A stretch of 64,000 bases of DNA from Osmia lignaria lignaria. Taxonomy: Eukaryota > Arthropoda > Insecta > Hymenoptera > Megachilidae. Made by a program: the position numbers and the translations under genes. The stretch covers positions 17,918,001 to 17,982,000 of the forward strand of contig NW_027478162.1 of assembly GCF_051020975.1 (NCBI RefSeq). The letters run 5' to 3'. Numbering within the stretch: position 1 is the first letter of the stretch; each line of letters opens with the position of its first letter. This document shows positions 36,633 to 50,601 of the stretch, one piece after another. The notes beneath the pieces are model-generated. The model had not been told where the DNA came from. It did not search any database and worked only from the letters and a program-made list of their open reading frames with translations.

Positions 36633-38190
36633 GTGCGAGCCGCAAATGCCACTTCCAGCTTAGCTGTGCAGAAGAAGAGCAACAACAAGAAGAAATATCT
36701 CGAAATATGTCCGTCAGGCCCCTTCCCTTGAGATAAATCTGCAAATATCTCGGAAACGAAGCGAGCTATGGCAAAATGTTAAGAGACCTTTTTTGTAGAG
36801 AATTAAGTTTCCTACTTTTTATGTTCTATGATATTTTTTGATCAGATGCGTAGTTCTCGAGATATATCAAGATATTTAAAAGTTCCGAAGCCGCACCAAC
36901 ATAATAGAGATACAGAAACACCGTGGCCCCTTTCTTTGAGATAACTCTGCACTATTGCGAGCTGGAAATGCCACTTCCAGTTTAGCTGTGCAGAAGAAGA
37001 ACAACAAGAAGAAGAAATATCTCGGAATATGTCCGTTGGGCCCCTTCCCTTGAGATAAATCTGCAAATATCTCGGAAACGAAGCGAGCTATGGCAAAATG
37101 TTAAGAGACCTTTTTTGTAGAGAATTAAGTTTCCTACTTTTTATGTTGTATGATATTTTTTGATCAGATGCGCAGTTCTCGAGATATATCAAGATATTTA
37201 AAAGTTCCGAAGCCGCACCAACATAATAGAGATACAGAAACACCGTGGCCCCTTTCTTTGAGATAACTCTGCACTATTGCGAGCTGCAAATGCCACTTCC
37301 AGCTTAGCTGTGCAGAAGAAGAACAACAAGAAGAAGAAATATCTCGAAATATGTCCGTCAGGCCCCTTCCCTTGAGATAAATCTGGAAATATCTCGGAAA
37401 CGAAGAGAGCTATGGCAAAATGTTAAGAGACCTTTTTTGTAGAGAATTAAGTTTCCTACTTTTTATGTTCTATGACATTTTTTGATCAGATGCGTAGTTC
37501 TCGAGATATATCAAGATATTTAAAAGTTCCGAAGCCGCACCAACATAATAGAGATACAGAAACACCGTGGCCCCTTTCTTTGAGATAACTCTGCACTATT
37601 GCGAGCTGTAAATGCCACTTCCAGCTTAGCGGTGCAGAAGAAGAACAACAAGAAGAAGAAATATCTCGAAATATGTCCGTCAGGCCCCTTCCCTTGAGAT
37701 ATATCTGCAAATATCTCGGAAACGAAGCGAGCTATGGCAAAATGTTAAGAGACCTTTTTTGTCGAGAATTATGTTTCCTACAATTTATGTTCTATGATAT
37801 TTTTTGATCAGAAGCGTAGTTTTCTAGATATATCGAGATATTTAAAAGTTCCGAAGCTGCACCAACATAATAGAGATACAGAAACACCGTGGCCCCTTTC
37901 TTTGAGATAACTCTGCACTAGTGCGAGCCGCAAATACCACTTCCAGCTTAGCTGTGCAGAAGAAGAACAACAAGAAGAAGAAATATCTCGAAATATGTCC
38001 GTCAGGCCCCTTCCCTTGAGATAAATATGCAAATATCTCGGAAACGAAGCGAGCTATGGCAAAATGTTAAGAGACCTTTTTTGTAGAGAATTAAGTTTCC
38101 TACTTTTTATGTTCTATGATATTTTTTGATCAGATGCGTAGTTCTCGAGATATATCAAGATATTTAAAAGTTCCGAAGCCGCACCAACAT
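36438..38190. repeat. Long-range duplication, copy 1 (offset 10,626 bp)
   Basis: About 1.75 kb matching 47,064-48,816 at 33 monomers' distance. Ordered markers are GAGCAACAACAAG, GTTGGGCCCC, TGTTGTATG, GCGCAGTTC, ATCTGGAAATATC, TTAGCGGTGC, TTTTGTCGAG, TTTTCTAGATAT and GAAGCTGCACC. Differences include AAATACC against AAATGCC and CACCGTGG against CACCATGG. Confidence 0.85.
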
Positions 38191-41100
38191 AATAGAGATA
38201 CAGAAACACCGTGGCCCCTTTCTTTGAGATAACTCTGCACTAGTGCGAGCCGCAAATGCCACTTCCAGCTTAGCTGTGCAGAAGAAGAGCAACAAGAAGA
38301 AGAAATATCTCGAAATATGTCCGTGAGGCCCCTTCCCTTGAGATAAATCTGCAAATATCTCGGAAACGAAGCGAGCTATGGCAAAATGTTAAGAGACCTT
38401 TTTTGTAGAGAATTAAGTTTCCTACTTTTTATGTTCTATGATATTTTTTGATCAGATGCGTAGTTCTCGAGATATATCAAGATATTTAAAAGTTCCGAAG
38501 CCGCACCAACATAATAGAGATACAGAAACACCGTGGCCCCTTTCTTTGAGATAACTCTGCACTATTGCGAGCTGGAAATGCCACTTCCAGCTTAGCTGTG
38601 CAGAAGAAGAACAACAAGAAGAAGAAATATCTCGAAATATGTCCGTCAGGCCCCTTCCCTTGAGATAAATCTGGAAATATCTCGGAAACGAAGAGAGCTA
38701 TGGCAAAATGTTAAGAGACCTTTTTTGTAGAGAATTAAGTTTCCTACTTTTTATGTTCTATGACATTTTTTGATCAGATGCGTAGTTCTCGAGATATATC
38801 AAGATATTTAAAAGTTCCGAAGCCGCACCAACATAATAGAGATACAGAAACACCGTGGCCCCTTTCTTTGAGATAACTCTGCACTATTGCGAGCTGCAAA
38901 TGCCACTTCCAGCTTAGCTGTGCAGAGGAAGAACGACAAGAAGAAGAAATATCTCGAAATATGTCCGTCAGGCCCCTTCCCTTGAGATAAATATGCAAAT
39001 ATCTCGGAAACGAAGCGAGCTATGGCAAAATGTTAAGAGACCTTTTTTGTAGAGAATTAAGTTTCCTACTTTTTATGTTCTATGATATTTTTTGATCAGA
39101 TGCGTAGCTCTCGAGATATATCAAGATATTTAAAAGTTCCGAAGCCGCACCAACATAATAGAGATACAGAAACACCGTGGCCCCTTTCTTTGAGATAACT
39201 CTGCACTATTGCGAGCTGGAAATGCCATTTCCAGTTTAGCTGTGCAGAAGGAGAACAACAAGAAGAAGAAATATCTCGAAATATGTCCGTTAGGCCCCTT
39301 CCCTTGCGATAAATCTGCAAATATCTCGGAAACGAAGCGAGCTATGGCAAAATGTTAAGAGACCTTTTTTGTAGAGAATTAAGTTTCCTACTTTTTATGT
39401 TCTATGATATTTTTTGATCAGATGCGTAGTTCTCGAGATATATCAAGATATTTAAAAGTTCCGAAGCCGCACCAACATAATAGAGATACAGAAACACCGT
39501 GGCCCCTTTCTTTGAGACAACTCTGCACTAGTGCGAGCCGCAAATGCCACTTCCAGCTTAGCTGTGCAGAAGAAGAACAACAAGAAGAAGAAATATCTCG
39601 AAATATGTCCGTCAGGCCCCTTCCCTTGAGATAAATCTGCAAATATCTCGGAAACGAAGCGAGCTATGGCAAAATGTTAAGAGACCTTTTTTGTAGAGAA
39701 TTAAGTTTCCCACTTTTTATGTTCTATGATATTTTTTGATCAGATGCGTAGTTCTCGAGATATATCAAGATATTTAAAAGTTCCGAAGCCGCACCAACAT
39801 AATAGAGATACAGAAACACCGTGGCCCCTTTCTTTGAGATAACTCTGCACTAGTGCGAACCGCAAATGCCACTTCCAGTTTAGCTGTGCAGAAGAAGAAC
39901 AACAAGAAGAAGAAATATCTCGAAATATGTCCGTCAGGCCCCTTCCCTTGAGATAAATATGCAAATATCTCGGAAACGAAGCGAGCTATGGCAAAATGTT
40001 TAGAGACCTTTTTTGTAGAGAATTAAGTTTCCTACTTTTTATGTTCTATGATATTTTTTGATCAGAAGCGTAGTTTTCGAGATATATCGAGATATTTAAA
40101 AGTTCCGAAGCCGCACCAACATAATAGAGATACAGAAACACCGTGGCCCCTTTCTTTGAGATAACTCTGCACTATTGCGAGCTGGAAATGCCAGTTCCAG
40201 TTTAGCTGTGCAGAAGAAGAACAACAAGAAGAAGAAATATCTCGAAATATGTCCGTCAGGCCCCTTCCCTTGAGATAAATCTGCAAATATCTCGGAAACG
40301 AAGCGAGCTATGGCAAAATGTTAAGAGACCTTTTTTGTAGAGAATTAAGTTTGCTACTTTTTATGTTCTATGATATTTTTTGATCAGAAGCGTAGTTTTC
40401 GAGATATATCGAGATATTTAAAAGTTCCGAAGCCGCACCAACATAATAGAGATACAGAAACACCGTGGCCCCTTTCTTTGAGATAACTCTGCACTAGTGC
40501 GAGCCGCAAATGCCACTTCCAGCTTAGCTGTGCAGAAGAAGAACAACAAGAAGAAGAAATATCTCGAAGTATGTCCGTCAGGCCCCTTCCCTTGAGATAA
40601 ATATGCAAATATCTCGGAAACGAAGCGAGCTATGGCAAAATGTTAAGAGACCTTTTTTGTAGAGAATTAAGTTTCCTACTTTTTATGTTCTATGATATTT
40701 TTTGATCAGATGCGTAGTTCTCGAGATATATCAAGATATTTAAAAGTTCCGAAGCCGCACCAACATAATAGAGATACAGAAACACCGTGGCCCCTTTCTT
40801 TGAGATAACTCTGCACTAGCGCGAGCCGCAAATGCCACTTCCAGCTTAGCTGTGCAGAAGAAGAGCAACAAGAAGAAGAAATATCTCGAAATATGTCCGT
40901 CAGGCCCCTTCCCTTGAGATAAATCTGCAAATATCTCGGAAACGAAGCGAGCTATGGCAAAATGTTAAGAGACCTTTTTTGTAGAGAATTAAGTTTCCTA
41001 CTTTTTAGGTTCTATGATATTTTTTGATCAGATGCGTAGTTCTCGAGATATATCAAGATATTTAAAAGTTCCGAAGCCGCACCAACATAATAGAGATACA

Positions 41101-41491
41101 GAAACACCGTGGCCCCTTTCTTTGAGATAACTCTGCACTATTGCGAGCTGGAAATGCCACTTCCAGTTTAGCTGTGCAGAAGAAGAACAACAAGAAGAAG
41201 AAATATCTCGGAATATGTCCGTTGGGCCCCTTCCCTTGAGATAAATCTGCAAATATCTCGGAAACGAAGCGAGCTATGGCAAAATGTTAAGAGACCTTTT
41301 TTGTAGAGAATTAAGTTTCCTACTTTTTATGTTCTATGATATTTTTTGATCAGATGCGCAGTTCTCGAGATATATCAAGATATTTAAAAGTTCCGAAGCC
41401 GCACCAACATAATAGAGATACAGAAACACCGTGGCCCCTTTCTTTGAGATAACTCTGCACTATTGCGAGCTGCAAATGCCACTTCCAGCTT
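38191..41491. repeat. Intermediate subarray, mixed monomers
   Basis: Ten monomers of several types. Private changes include GAACGACAAG near 38,935, CCATTTCC near 39,227, CCCTTGCGAT near 39,303, GAGACAACTC near 39,515 (which opens the plus-strand frame by a different base change), GCGAACCGC near 39,858 and CTCGAAGTATG near 40,565. From 40706 the order matches 45214 onward. Confidence 0.8.
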
Positions 41492-42530
41492 AGCTGTGCA
41501 GAAGAAGAACAACAAGAAGAAGAAATATCTCGAAATATGTCCGTCAGGCCCCTTCCCTTGAGATAAATCTGGAAATATCTCGGAAACGAAGAGAGCTATG
41601 GCAAAATGTTAAGAGACCCTTTTTGTAGAGAATTAAGTTTCCTACTTTTTATGTTCTATGACATTTTTTGATCAGATGCGTAGTTCTCGAGATATATCAA
41701 GATATTTAAAAGTTCCGAAGCCGCACCAACATAATAGAGATACAGAAACACCGTGGCCCCTTTCTTTGAGCTAACTCTGCACTATTGCGAGCTGTAAATG
41801 CCACTTCCAGCTTAGCGGTGCAGAAGAAGAACAACAAGAAGAAGAAATATCTCGAAATATGTCCGTCAGGCCCCTTCCCTTGAGATATATCTGCGAATAT
41901 CTCGGAAACCAAGCGAGCTATGGCAAAATGTTAAGAGACCTTTTTTGTAGAGAATTATGTTTCCTACAATTTATGTTCTATGATATTTTTTGATCAGAAG
42001 CGTAGTTTTCGAGATATATCGAGATATTTAAAAGTTCCGAAGCCGCACCAACATAATAGAGATACAGAAACACCGTGGCCCCTTTCTTTGAGATAACTCT
42101 GCACTAGTGCGAGCCGCAAATGCCACTTCCAGTTTAGCTGTGCAGAAGAAGAACAACAAGAAGAAGAAATATCTCGAAATATGTCCGTCAGGCCCCTTCC
42201 CTTGAGATAAATATGCAAATATCTCGGAAACGAAGCGAGCTATGGCAAAATGTTAAGAGACCTTTTTTGTAGAGAATTAAGTTTCCTACTTTTTATGTTC
42301 TATGATATTTTTTGATCAGAAGCGTAGTTTTCGAGATATATCGAGATATTTAAAAGTTCCGAAGCCGCACCAACATAATAGAGATACAGAAACACCGTGG
42401 CCCCTTTCTTTGAGATAACTCTGCACTAGTGCGAGCCGCAAATGCCACTTCCAGCTTAGCTGTGCAGAAGAAGAACAACAAGAAGAAGAAATATCTCGAA
42501 ATATGTCCGTCAGGCCCCTTCCCTTGAGAT
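40706..42530. repeat. Duplication, copy 1 (offset 4,508 bp)
   Basis: Units 40706, 41028, 41350, 41672, 41994 and 42316 correspond in order and type to 45214, 45536, 45858, 46180, 46502 and 46824, fourteen monomers later. Differences include CTAGCGCG against CTAGTGCG, TTTTTAGG against TTTTTATG and GAGCTAACTC against GAGATAACTC. Edges are approximate. Confidence 0.8.
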
Positions 42531-43716
42531 AAATCTGGAAATATCTCGGAAACGAAGAGAGCTATGGCAAAATGTTCAGAGACCTTTTTTGTAGAGAATT
42601 AAGTTTCCTACTTTTCATGTTCTATGATATTTTTTGATCAGATGCGTAGTTCTCGAGATATATCAAGATATTTAAAAGTTCCGAAGCCGCACCAACATAA
42701 TAGAGATACAGAAACACCGTGGCCCCTTTCTTTGAGATAACTCTGCACTAGTGCGAGCCGCAAATGCCACTTCCAGCTTAGCTGTGCAGAAGAAGAACAA
42801 CAAGAAGAAGAAATATCTCGAAATATGTCCGTCAGGCCCCTTCCCTTGAGATAAATATGCAAATATCTCGGAAACGAAGCGAGCTATGGCAAAATGTTAA
42901 GAGACCTTTTTTGTAGAGAATAATGTTTCTTACTTTTTATGTTCTATGATATTTTTTGATCAGACCCGTAGTTCTCGAGATATATCAAGATATTTAAAAG
43001 TTCCGAAGCCGCACCAACATAATAGAGATACAGAAACACCGTGGCCCCTTTCTTTGAGATATCTCTGCACTATTGCGAGCTGCAAATGCCACTTCCAGCT
43101 TAGCTGTGCAGAAGAAGAACAACAAGAAGAAGAAATATCTCGAAATATGTCCGTCAGGCCAGTTCCTTTGAGCTGAATCTGCAAATATCTCGGAAACGAA
43201 GCGAGCTATGGCAAAATGTTAAGAGACCTTTTTTGTAGAGAATTAAGTTTCCTACTTTTTATGTTCTATGATATTTTTTGATCAGATGCGTAGTTCTCGA
43301 GATATATCAAGATATTTAAAAGTTCCGAAGCCGCACCAACATAATAGAGATACAGAAACACCGTGGCCCCTTTCTTTGAGATAACTCTGCACTATTGCGA
43401 GCTGGAAATGCCACTTCCAGTTTAGCTGTGCAGAAGAAGAACAACAAGAAGAAGAAATATCTCGGAATATGTCCGTTGGGCCCCTTCCCTTGAGATAAAT
43501 CTGCAAATATCTCGGAAACCAAGCGAGCTATGGCAAAATGTTAAGAGACCTTTTTTGTAGAGAATTAAGTTTCCTACTTTTTATGTTCTATGATATTTTT
43601 TGATCAGATGCGCAGTTCTCGAGATATATCAAGATATTTAAAAGTTCCGAAGCCGCACCAACATAATAGAGATACAGAAACACCGTGGCCCCTTTCTTTG
43701 AGATAACTCTGCACTA
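41492..43716. repeat. Long-range duplication, copy 2 (offset 7,084 bp)
   Basis: Partner of 34,408-36,632. Its later part (units 42638, 42960, 43282 and 43604) is in turn repeated as 43926, 44248, 44570 and 44892, at a four-monomer (1,288-bp) offset. Confidence 0.85.
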
Positions 43717-46700
43717 TTGCGAGCTGCAAATGCCACTTCCAGCTTAGCTGTGCAGAAGAAGAACAACAAGAAGAAGAAATATCTCGAAATATGTCCGTCA
43801 GGCCCCTTCCCTTGAGATAAATCTGGAAATATCTCGGAAACGAAGAGAGCTATGGCAAAATGTTCAGAGACCTTTTTTGTAGAGAATTAAGTTTCCTACT
43901 TTTCATGTTCTATGATATTTTTTGATCAGATGCGTAGTTCTCGAGATATATCAAGATATTTAAAAGTTCCGAAGCCGCACCAACATAATAGAGATACAGA
44001 AACACCGTGGCCCCTTTCTTTGAGATAACTCTGCACTAGTGCGAGCCGCAAATGCCACTTCCAGCTTAGCTGTGCAGAAGAAGAACAACAAGAAGAAGAA
44101 ATATCTCGAAATATGTCCGTCAGGCCCCTTCCCTTGAGATAAATCTGCAAATATCTCGGAAACGAAGCGAGCTATGGCAAAATGTTAAGAGACCTTTTTT
44201 GTAGAGAATAATGTTTCTTACTTTTTATGTTCTATGATATTTTTTGATCAGACCCGTAGTTCTCGAGATATATCAAGATATTTAAAAGTTCCGAAGCCGC
44301 ACCAACATAATAGAGATACAGAAACACCGTGGCCCCTTTCTTTGAGATATCTCTGCACTATTGCGAGCTGCAAATGCCACTTCCAGCTTAGCTGTGCAGA
44401 AGAAGAACAACAAGAAGAAGAAATATCTCGAAATATGTCCGTCAGGCCCCTTCCCTTGACATAAATCTGCAAATATCTCGGAAACGAAGCGAGCTATGGC
44501 AAAATGTTAAGAGACCTTATTTGTAGAGAATTAAGTTTCCTACTTTTTACGTTCTATGATATTTTTTGATCAGATGCGTAGTTCTCGAGATATATCAAGA
44601 TATTTAAAAGTTCCGAAACCGCACCAACATAATAGAGATACAGAAACACCGTGGCCCCTTTCTTTGAGATAACTCTGCACTATTGCGAGCTGGAAATGCC
44701 ACTTCCAGTTTAGCTGTGCAGAAGAAGAACAACAAGAAGAAGAAATATCTCGGAATATGTCCGTTGGGCCCCTTCCCTTGAGATAAATCTGCAAATATCT
44801 CGGAAACGAAGCGAGCTATGGCAAAATGTTAAGAGACCTTTTTTGTAGAGAATTAAGTTTCCTACTTTTTATGTTCTATGATATTTTTTGATCAGATGCG
44901 CAGTTCTCGAGATATATCAAGATATTTAAAAGTTCCGAAGCCGCACCAACATAATAGAGATACAGAAACACCGTGGCCCCTTTCTTTGAGATAACTCTGC
45001 ACTATTGCGAGCTGCAAATGCCACTTCCAGCTTAGCTGTGCAGAAGAAGAACAACAAGAAGAAGAAATATCTCGAAATATGTCCGTCAGGCCCCTTCCCT
45101 TGAGATAAATCTGGAAATATCTCGGAAACGAAGAGAGCTATGGCAAAATGTTAAGAGACCTTTTTTGTAGAGAATTAAGTTTCCTACTTTTTATGTTCTA
45201 TGACATTTTTTGATCAGATGCGTAGTTCTCGAGATATATCAAGATATTTAAAAGTTCCGAAGCCGCACCAACATAATAGAGATACAGAAACACCGTGGCC
45301 CCTTTCTTTGAGATAACTCTGCACTAGTGCGAGCCGCAAATGCCACTTCCAGCTTAGCTGTGCAGAAGAAGAGCAACAAGAAGAAGAAATATCTCGAAAT
45401 ATGTCCGTCAGGCCCCTTCCCTTGAGATAAATCTGCAAATATCTCGGAAACGAAGCGAGCTATGGCAAAATGTTAAGAGACCTTTTTTGTAGAGAATTAA
45501 GTTTCCTACTTTTTATGTTCTATGATATTTTTTGATCAGATGCGTAGTTCTCGAGATATATCAAGATATTTAAAAGTTCCGAAGCCGCACCAACATAATA
45601 GAGATACAGAAACACCGTGGCCCCTTTCTTTGAGATAACTCTGCACTATTGCGAGCTGGAAATGCCACTTCCAGTTTAGCTGTGCAGAAGAAGAACAACA
45701 AGAAGAAGAAATATCTCGGAATATGTCCGTTGGGCCCCTTCCCTTGAGATAAATCTGCAAATATCTCGGAAACGAAGCGAGCTATGGCAAAATGTTAAGA
45801 GACCTTTTTTGTAGAGAATTAAGTTTCCTACTTTTTATGTTCTATGATATTTTTTGATCAGATGCGCAGTTCTCGAGATATATCAAGATATTTAAAAGTT
45901 CCGAAGCCGCACCAACATAATAGAGATACAGAAACACCGTGGCCCCTTTCTTTGAGATAACTCTGCACTATTGCGAGCTGCAAATGCCACTTCCAGCTTA
46001 GCTGTGCAGAAGAAGAACAACAAGAAGAAGAAATATCTCGAAATATGTCCGTCAGGCCCCTTCCCTTGAGATAAATCTGGAAATATCTCGGAAACGAAGA
46101 GAGCTATGGCAAAATGTTAAGAGACCTTTTTTGTAGAGAATTAAGTTTCCTACTTTTTATGTTCTATGACATTTTTTGATCAGATGCGTAGTTCTCGAGA
46201 TATATCAAGATATTTAAAAGTTCCGAAGCCGCACCAACATAATAGAGATACAGAAACACCGTGGCCCCTTTCTTTGAGATAACTCTGCACTATTGCGAGC
46301 TGTAAATGCCACTTCCAGCTTAGCGGTGCAGAAGAAGAACAACAAGAAGAAGAAATATCTCGAAATATGTCCGTCAGGCCCCTTCCCTTGAGATATATCT
46401 GCGAATATCTCGGAAACCAAGCGAGCTATGGCAAAATGTTAGGAGACCTTTTTTGTAGAGAATTATGTTTCCTACAATTTATGTTCTATGATATTTTTTG
46501 ATCAGAAGCGTAGTTTTCGAGATATATCGAGATATTTAAAAGTTCCGAAGCCGCACCAACATAATAGAGATACAGAAACACCGTGGCCCCTTTCTTTGAG
46601 ATAACTCTGCACTAGTGCGAGCCGCAAATGCCACTTCCAGTTTAGCTGTGCAGAAGAAGAACAACAAGAAGAAGAAATATCTCGAAATATGTCCGTCAGG

Positions 46701-47063
46701 CCCCTTCCCTTGAGATAAATATGCAAATATCTCGGAAACGAAGCGAGCTATGGCAAAATGTTAAGAGACCTTTTTTGTAGAGAATTAAGTTTCCTACTTT
46801 TTATGTTCTATGATATTTTTTGATCAGAAGCGTAGTTTTCGAGATATATCGAGATATTTAAAAGTTCCGAAGCCGCACCAACATAATAGAGATACAGAAA
46901 CACCGTGGCCCCTTTCTTTGAGATAACTCTGCACTAGTGCGAGCCGCAAATGCCACTTCCAGCTTAGCTGTGCAGAAGAAGAACAACAAGAAGAAGAAAT
47001 ATCTCGAAATATGTCCGTCAGGCCCCTTCCCTTGAGATAAATATGCAAATATCTCGGAAACGA
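43717..47063. repeat. Subarray of repeated type series
   Basis: Units 43926-46824 repeat earlier series: 43926-44892 follow 42638-43604, and 45214-46824 follow 40706-42316. The forms CCTTATTTG, TTTTTACGTTC and CCCTTGACATAAATC, which characterise the next 15 kb, appear together at 44,455-44,550; CCTTATTTG alone was already seen near 9,107 and 13,287. Confidence 0.8.
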
Positions 47064-48816
47064 AGCGAGCTATGGCAAAATGTTAAGAGACCTTTTTTGT
47101 AGAGAATTAAGTTTCCTACTTTTTATGTTCTATGATATTTTTTGATCAGATGCGTAGTTCTCGAGATATATCAAGATATTTAAAAGTTCCGAAGCCGCAC
47201 CAACATAATAGAGATACAGAAACACCGTGGCCCCTTTCTTTGAGATAACTCTGCACTAGTGCGAGCCGCAAATGCCACTTCCAGCTTAGCTGTGCAGAAG
47301 AAGAGCAACAACAAGAAGAAATATCTCGAAATATGTCCGTCAGGCCCCTTCCCTTGAGATAAATCTGCAAATATCTCGGAAACGAAGCGAGCTATGGCAA
47401 AATGTTAAGAGACCTTTTTTGTAGAGAATTAAGTTTCCTACTTTTTATGTTCTATGATATTTTTTGATCAGATGCGTAGTTCTCGAGATATATCAAGATA
47501 TTTAAAAGTTCCGAAGCCGCACCAACATAATAGAGATACAGAAACACCGTGGCCCCTTTCTTTGAGATAACTCTGCACTATTGCGAGCTGGAAATGCCAC
47601 TTCCAGTTTAGCTGTGCAGAAGAAGAACAACAAGAAGAAGAAATATCTCGGAATATGTCCGTTGGGCCCCTTCCCTTGAGATAAATCTGCAAATATCTCG
47701 GAAACGAAGCGAGCTATGGCAAAATGTTAAGAGACCTTTTTTGTAGAGAATTAAGTTTCCTACTTTTTATGTTGTATGATATTTTTTGATCAGATGCGCA
47801 GTTCTCGAGATATATCAAGATATTTAAAAGTTCCGAAGCCGCACCAACATAATAGAGATACAGAAACACCGTGGCCCCTTTCTTTGAGATAACTCTGCAC
47901 TATTGCGAGCTGCAAATGCCACTTCCAGCTTAGCTGTGCAGAAGAAGAACAACAAGAAGAAGAAATATCTCGAAATATGTCCGTCAGGCCCCTTCCCTTG
48001 AGATAAATCTGGAAATATCTCGGAAACGAAGAGAGCTATGGCAAAATGTTAAGAGACCTTTTTTGTAGAGAATTAAGTTTTCTACTTTTTATGTTCTATG
48101 ACATTTTTTGATCAGATGCGTAGTTCTCGAGATATATCAAGATATTTAAAAGTTCCGAAGCCGCACCAACATAATAGAGATACAGAAACACCGTGGCCCC
48201 TTTCTTTGAGATAACTCTGCACTATTGCGAGCTGTAAATGCCACTTCCAGCTTAGCGGTGCAGAAGAAGAACAACAAGAAGAAGAAATATCTCGAAATAT
48301 GTCCGTCAGGCCCCTTCCCTTGAGATATATCTGCAAATATCTCGGAAACGAAGCGAGCTATGGCAAAATGTTAAGAGACCTTTTTTGTCGAGAATTATGT
48401 TTCCTACAATTTATGTTCTATGATATTTTTTGATCAGAAGCGTAGTTTTCTAGATATATCGAGATATTTAAAAGTTCCGAAGCTGCACCAACATAATAGA
48501 GATACAGAAACACCATGGCCCCTTTCTTTGAGATAACTCTGCACTAGTGCGAGCCGCAAATGCCACTTCCAGCTTAGCTGTGCAGAAGAAGAACAACAAG
48601 AAGAAGAAATATCTCGAAATATGTCCGTCAGGCCCCTTCCCTTGAGATAAATATGCAAATATCTCGGAAACGAAGCGAGCTATGGCAAAATGTTAAGAGA
48701 CCTTTTTTGTAGAGAATTAAGTTTCCTACTTTTTATGTTCTATGATATTTTTTGATCAGATGCGTAGTTCTCGAGATATATCAAGATATTTAAAAGTTCC
48801 GAAGCCGCACCAACAT
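47064..48816. repeat. Long-range duplication, copy 2 (offset 10,626 bp)
   Basis: Partner of 36,438-38,190, with private changes AAGTTTTCTAC near 48,078 and CACCATGGCC near 48,514. The CACCATGG form is found again at 62,036 and 63,322, so this part of the array also fed the right end. Confidence 0.85.
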
Positions 48817-49233
48817 AATATAGATACAGAAACACCGTGGCCCCTTTCTTTGAGATAACTCTGCACTATTGCGAGCTGCAAATGCCACTTCCAGCTTAGC
48901 TGTGCAGAGGAAGAACAACAAGAAGAAGAAATATCTCGAAATATGTCCGTCAGGCCCCTTCCCTTGAGATAAATCTGCAAATATCTCGGAAACGAAGCGA
49001 GCTATGGCAAAATGTTAAGAGACCGTTTTTGTAGAGAATTAAGTTTCCTACTTTTTATGTTCTATGATATTTTTTGATGAGACGCGTAGTTCTCGAGATA
49101 TATCAAGATATTTAAAAGTTCCGAAGCCGCACCAACATAATAGAGATAAAGAAACATCGTGGCCCCTTTCTTTGAGATAACTCTGCACTATTGCGAGCTG
49201 CAAATGCCACTTCCAGCTTAGCTGTGCAGAAGG

Positions 49234-50601
49234 AGAACAACAAGAAGAAGAAATATCTCGAAATATGTCCGTCAGGCCCCTTCCCTTGAGATAAATCTGC
49301 AAATATCTCGGAAACGAAGAGAGCTATGGCAAAATGTTCAGAGACCTTTTTTGTAGAGAATTAAGTTTCCTACTTTTCATGTTCTATGATATTTTTTGAT
49401 CAGATGCGTAGTTCTCGAGATATATCAAGATATTTAAAAGTTCCGAAGCCGCACCAACATAATAGAGATACAGAAACACCGTGGCCCCTTTCTTTGAGAT
49501 AACTCTGCACTAGTGCGAGCCGCAAATGCCACTTCCAGCTTAGCTGTGCAGAAGAAGAGCAACAAGAAGAAGAAATATCTCGAAATATGTCCGTCAGGCC
49601 CCTTCCCTTGAGATAAATCTGCAAATATCTCGGAAACGAAGCGAGCTATGGCAAAATGTTAAGAGACCTTTTTTGTAGAGAATTAAGTTTCCTACTTTTT
49701 ATGTTCTATGATATTTTTTGATCAGATGCGTAGTTCTCGAGATATATCAAGATATTTAAAAGTTCCGAAGCCGCACCAACATAATAGAGATACAGAAACA
49801 CCGTGGCCCCTTTCTTTGAGATATCTCTGCACTATTGCGAGCTGGAAATGCCACTTCCAGTTTAGCTGTGCAGAAGAAGAACAACAAGAAGAAGAAATAT
49901 CTCGGAATATGTCCGTTGGGCCCCTTCCCTTGAGATAAATCTGCAAATATCTCGGAAACGAAGCGAGCTATGGCAAAATGTTAAGAGACCTTTTTTGTAG
50001 AGAATTAAGTTTCCTACTTTTTATGTTCTATGATATTTTTTGATCAGATGCGCAGTTCTCGAGATATATCAAGATATTTAAAAGTTCCGAAGCCGCACCA
50101 ACATAATAGAGATACAGAAACACCGTGGCCCCTTTCTTTGAGATAACTCTGCACTAGTGCGAGCCGCAAATGCCACTTCGAGCTTAGCTGTGCAGAAGAA
50201 GAACAACAAGAAGAAGAAATATCTCGAAATATGTCCGTCAGGCCCCTTCCCTTGACATAAATCTGCAAATATCTCGGAAACGAAGCGAGCTATGGCAAAA
50301 TGTTAAGAGACCTTATTTGTAGAGAATTAAGTTTCCTACTTTTTACGTTCTATGATATTTTTTGATCAGATGCGTAGTTCTCGAGATATATCAAGATATT
50401 TAAAAGTTCCGAAACCGCACCAACATAATAGAGATACAGAAACACCGTGGCCCCTGTCTTTGAGATATCTCTGCACTATTGCGAGCTGCAAATGCCACTT
50501 CCAGCTTAGCTGTGCAGAAGAAGAACAACAAGAAGAAGAAATATCTCGAAATATGTCCGTCAGGCCCCTTCCCTTGACATAAATCTGCAAATATCTCGGA
50601 A
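49234..50601. repeat. Duplication, copy 1 (offset 4,186 bp)
   Basis: About 1.37 kb matching 53,420-54,787 at 13 monomers' distance, with one difference seen: G at 50,180 against C at 54,366. The right edge is GAAGCG against GAAACG at 50,602/54,788. Confidence 0.9.
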
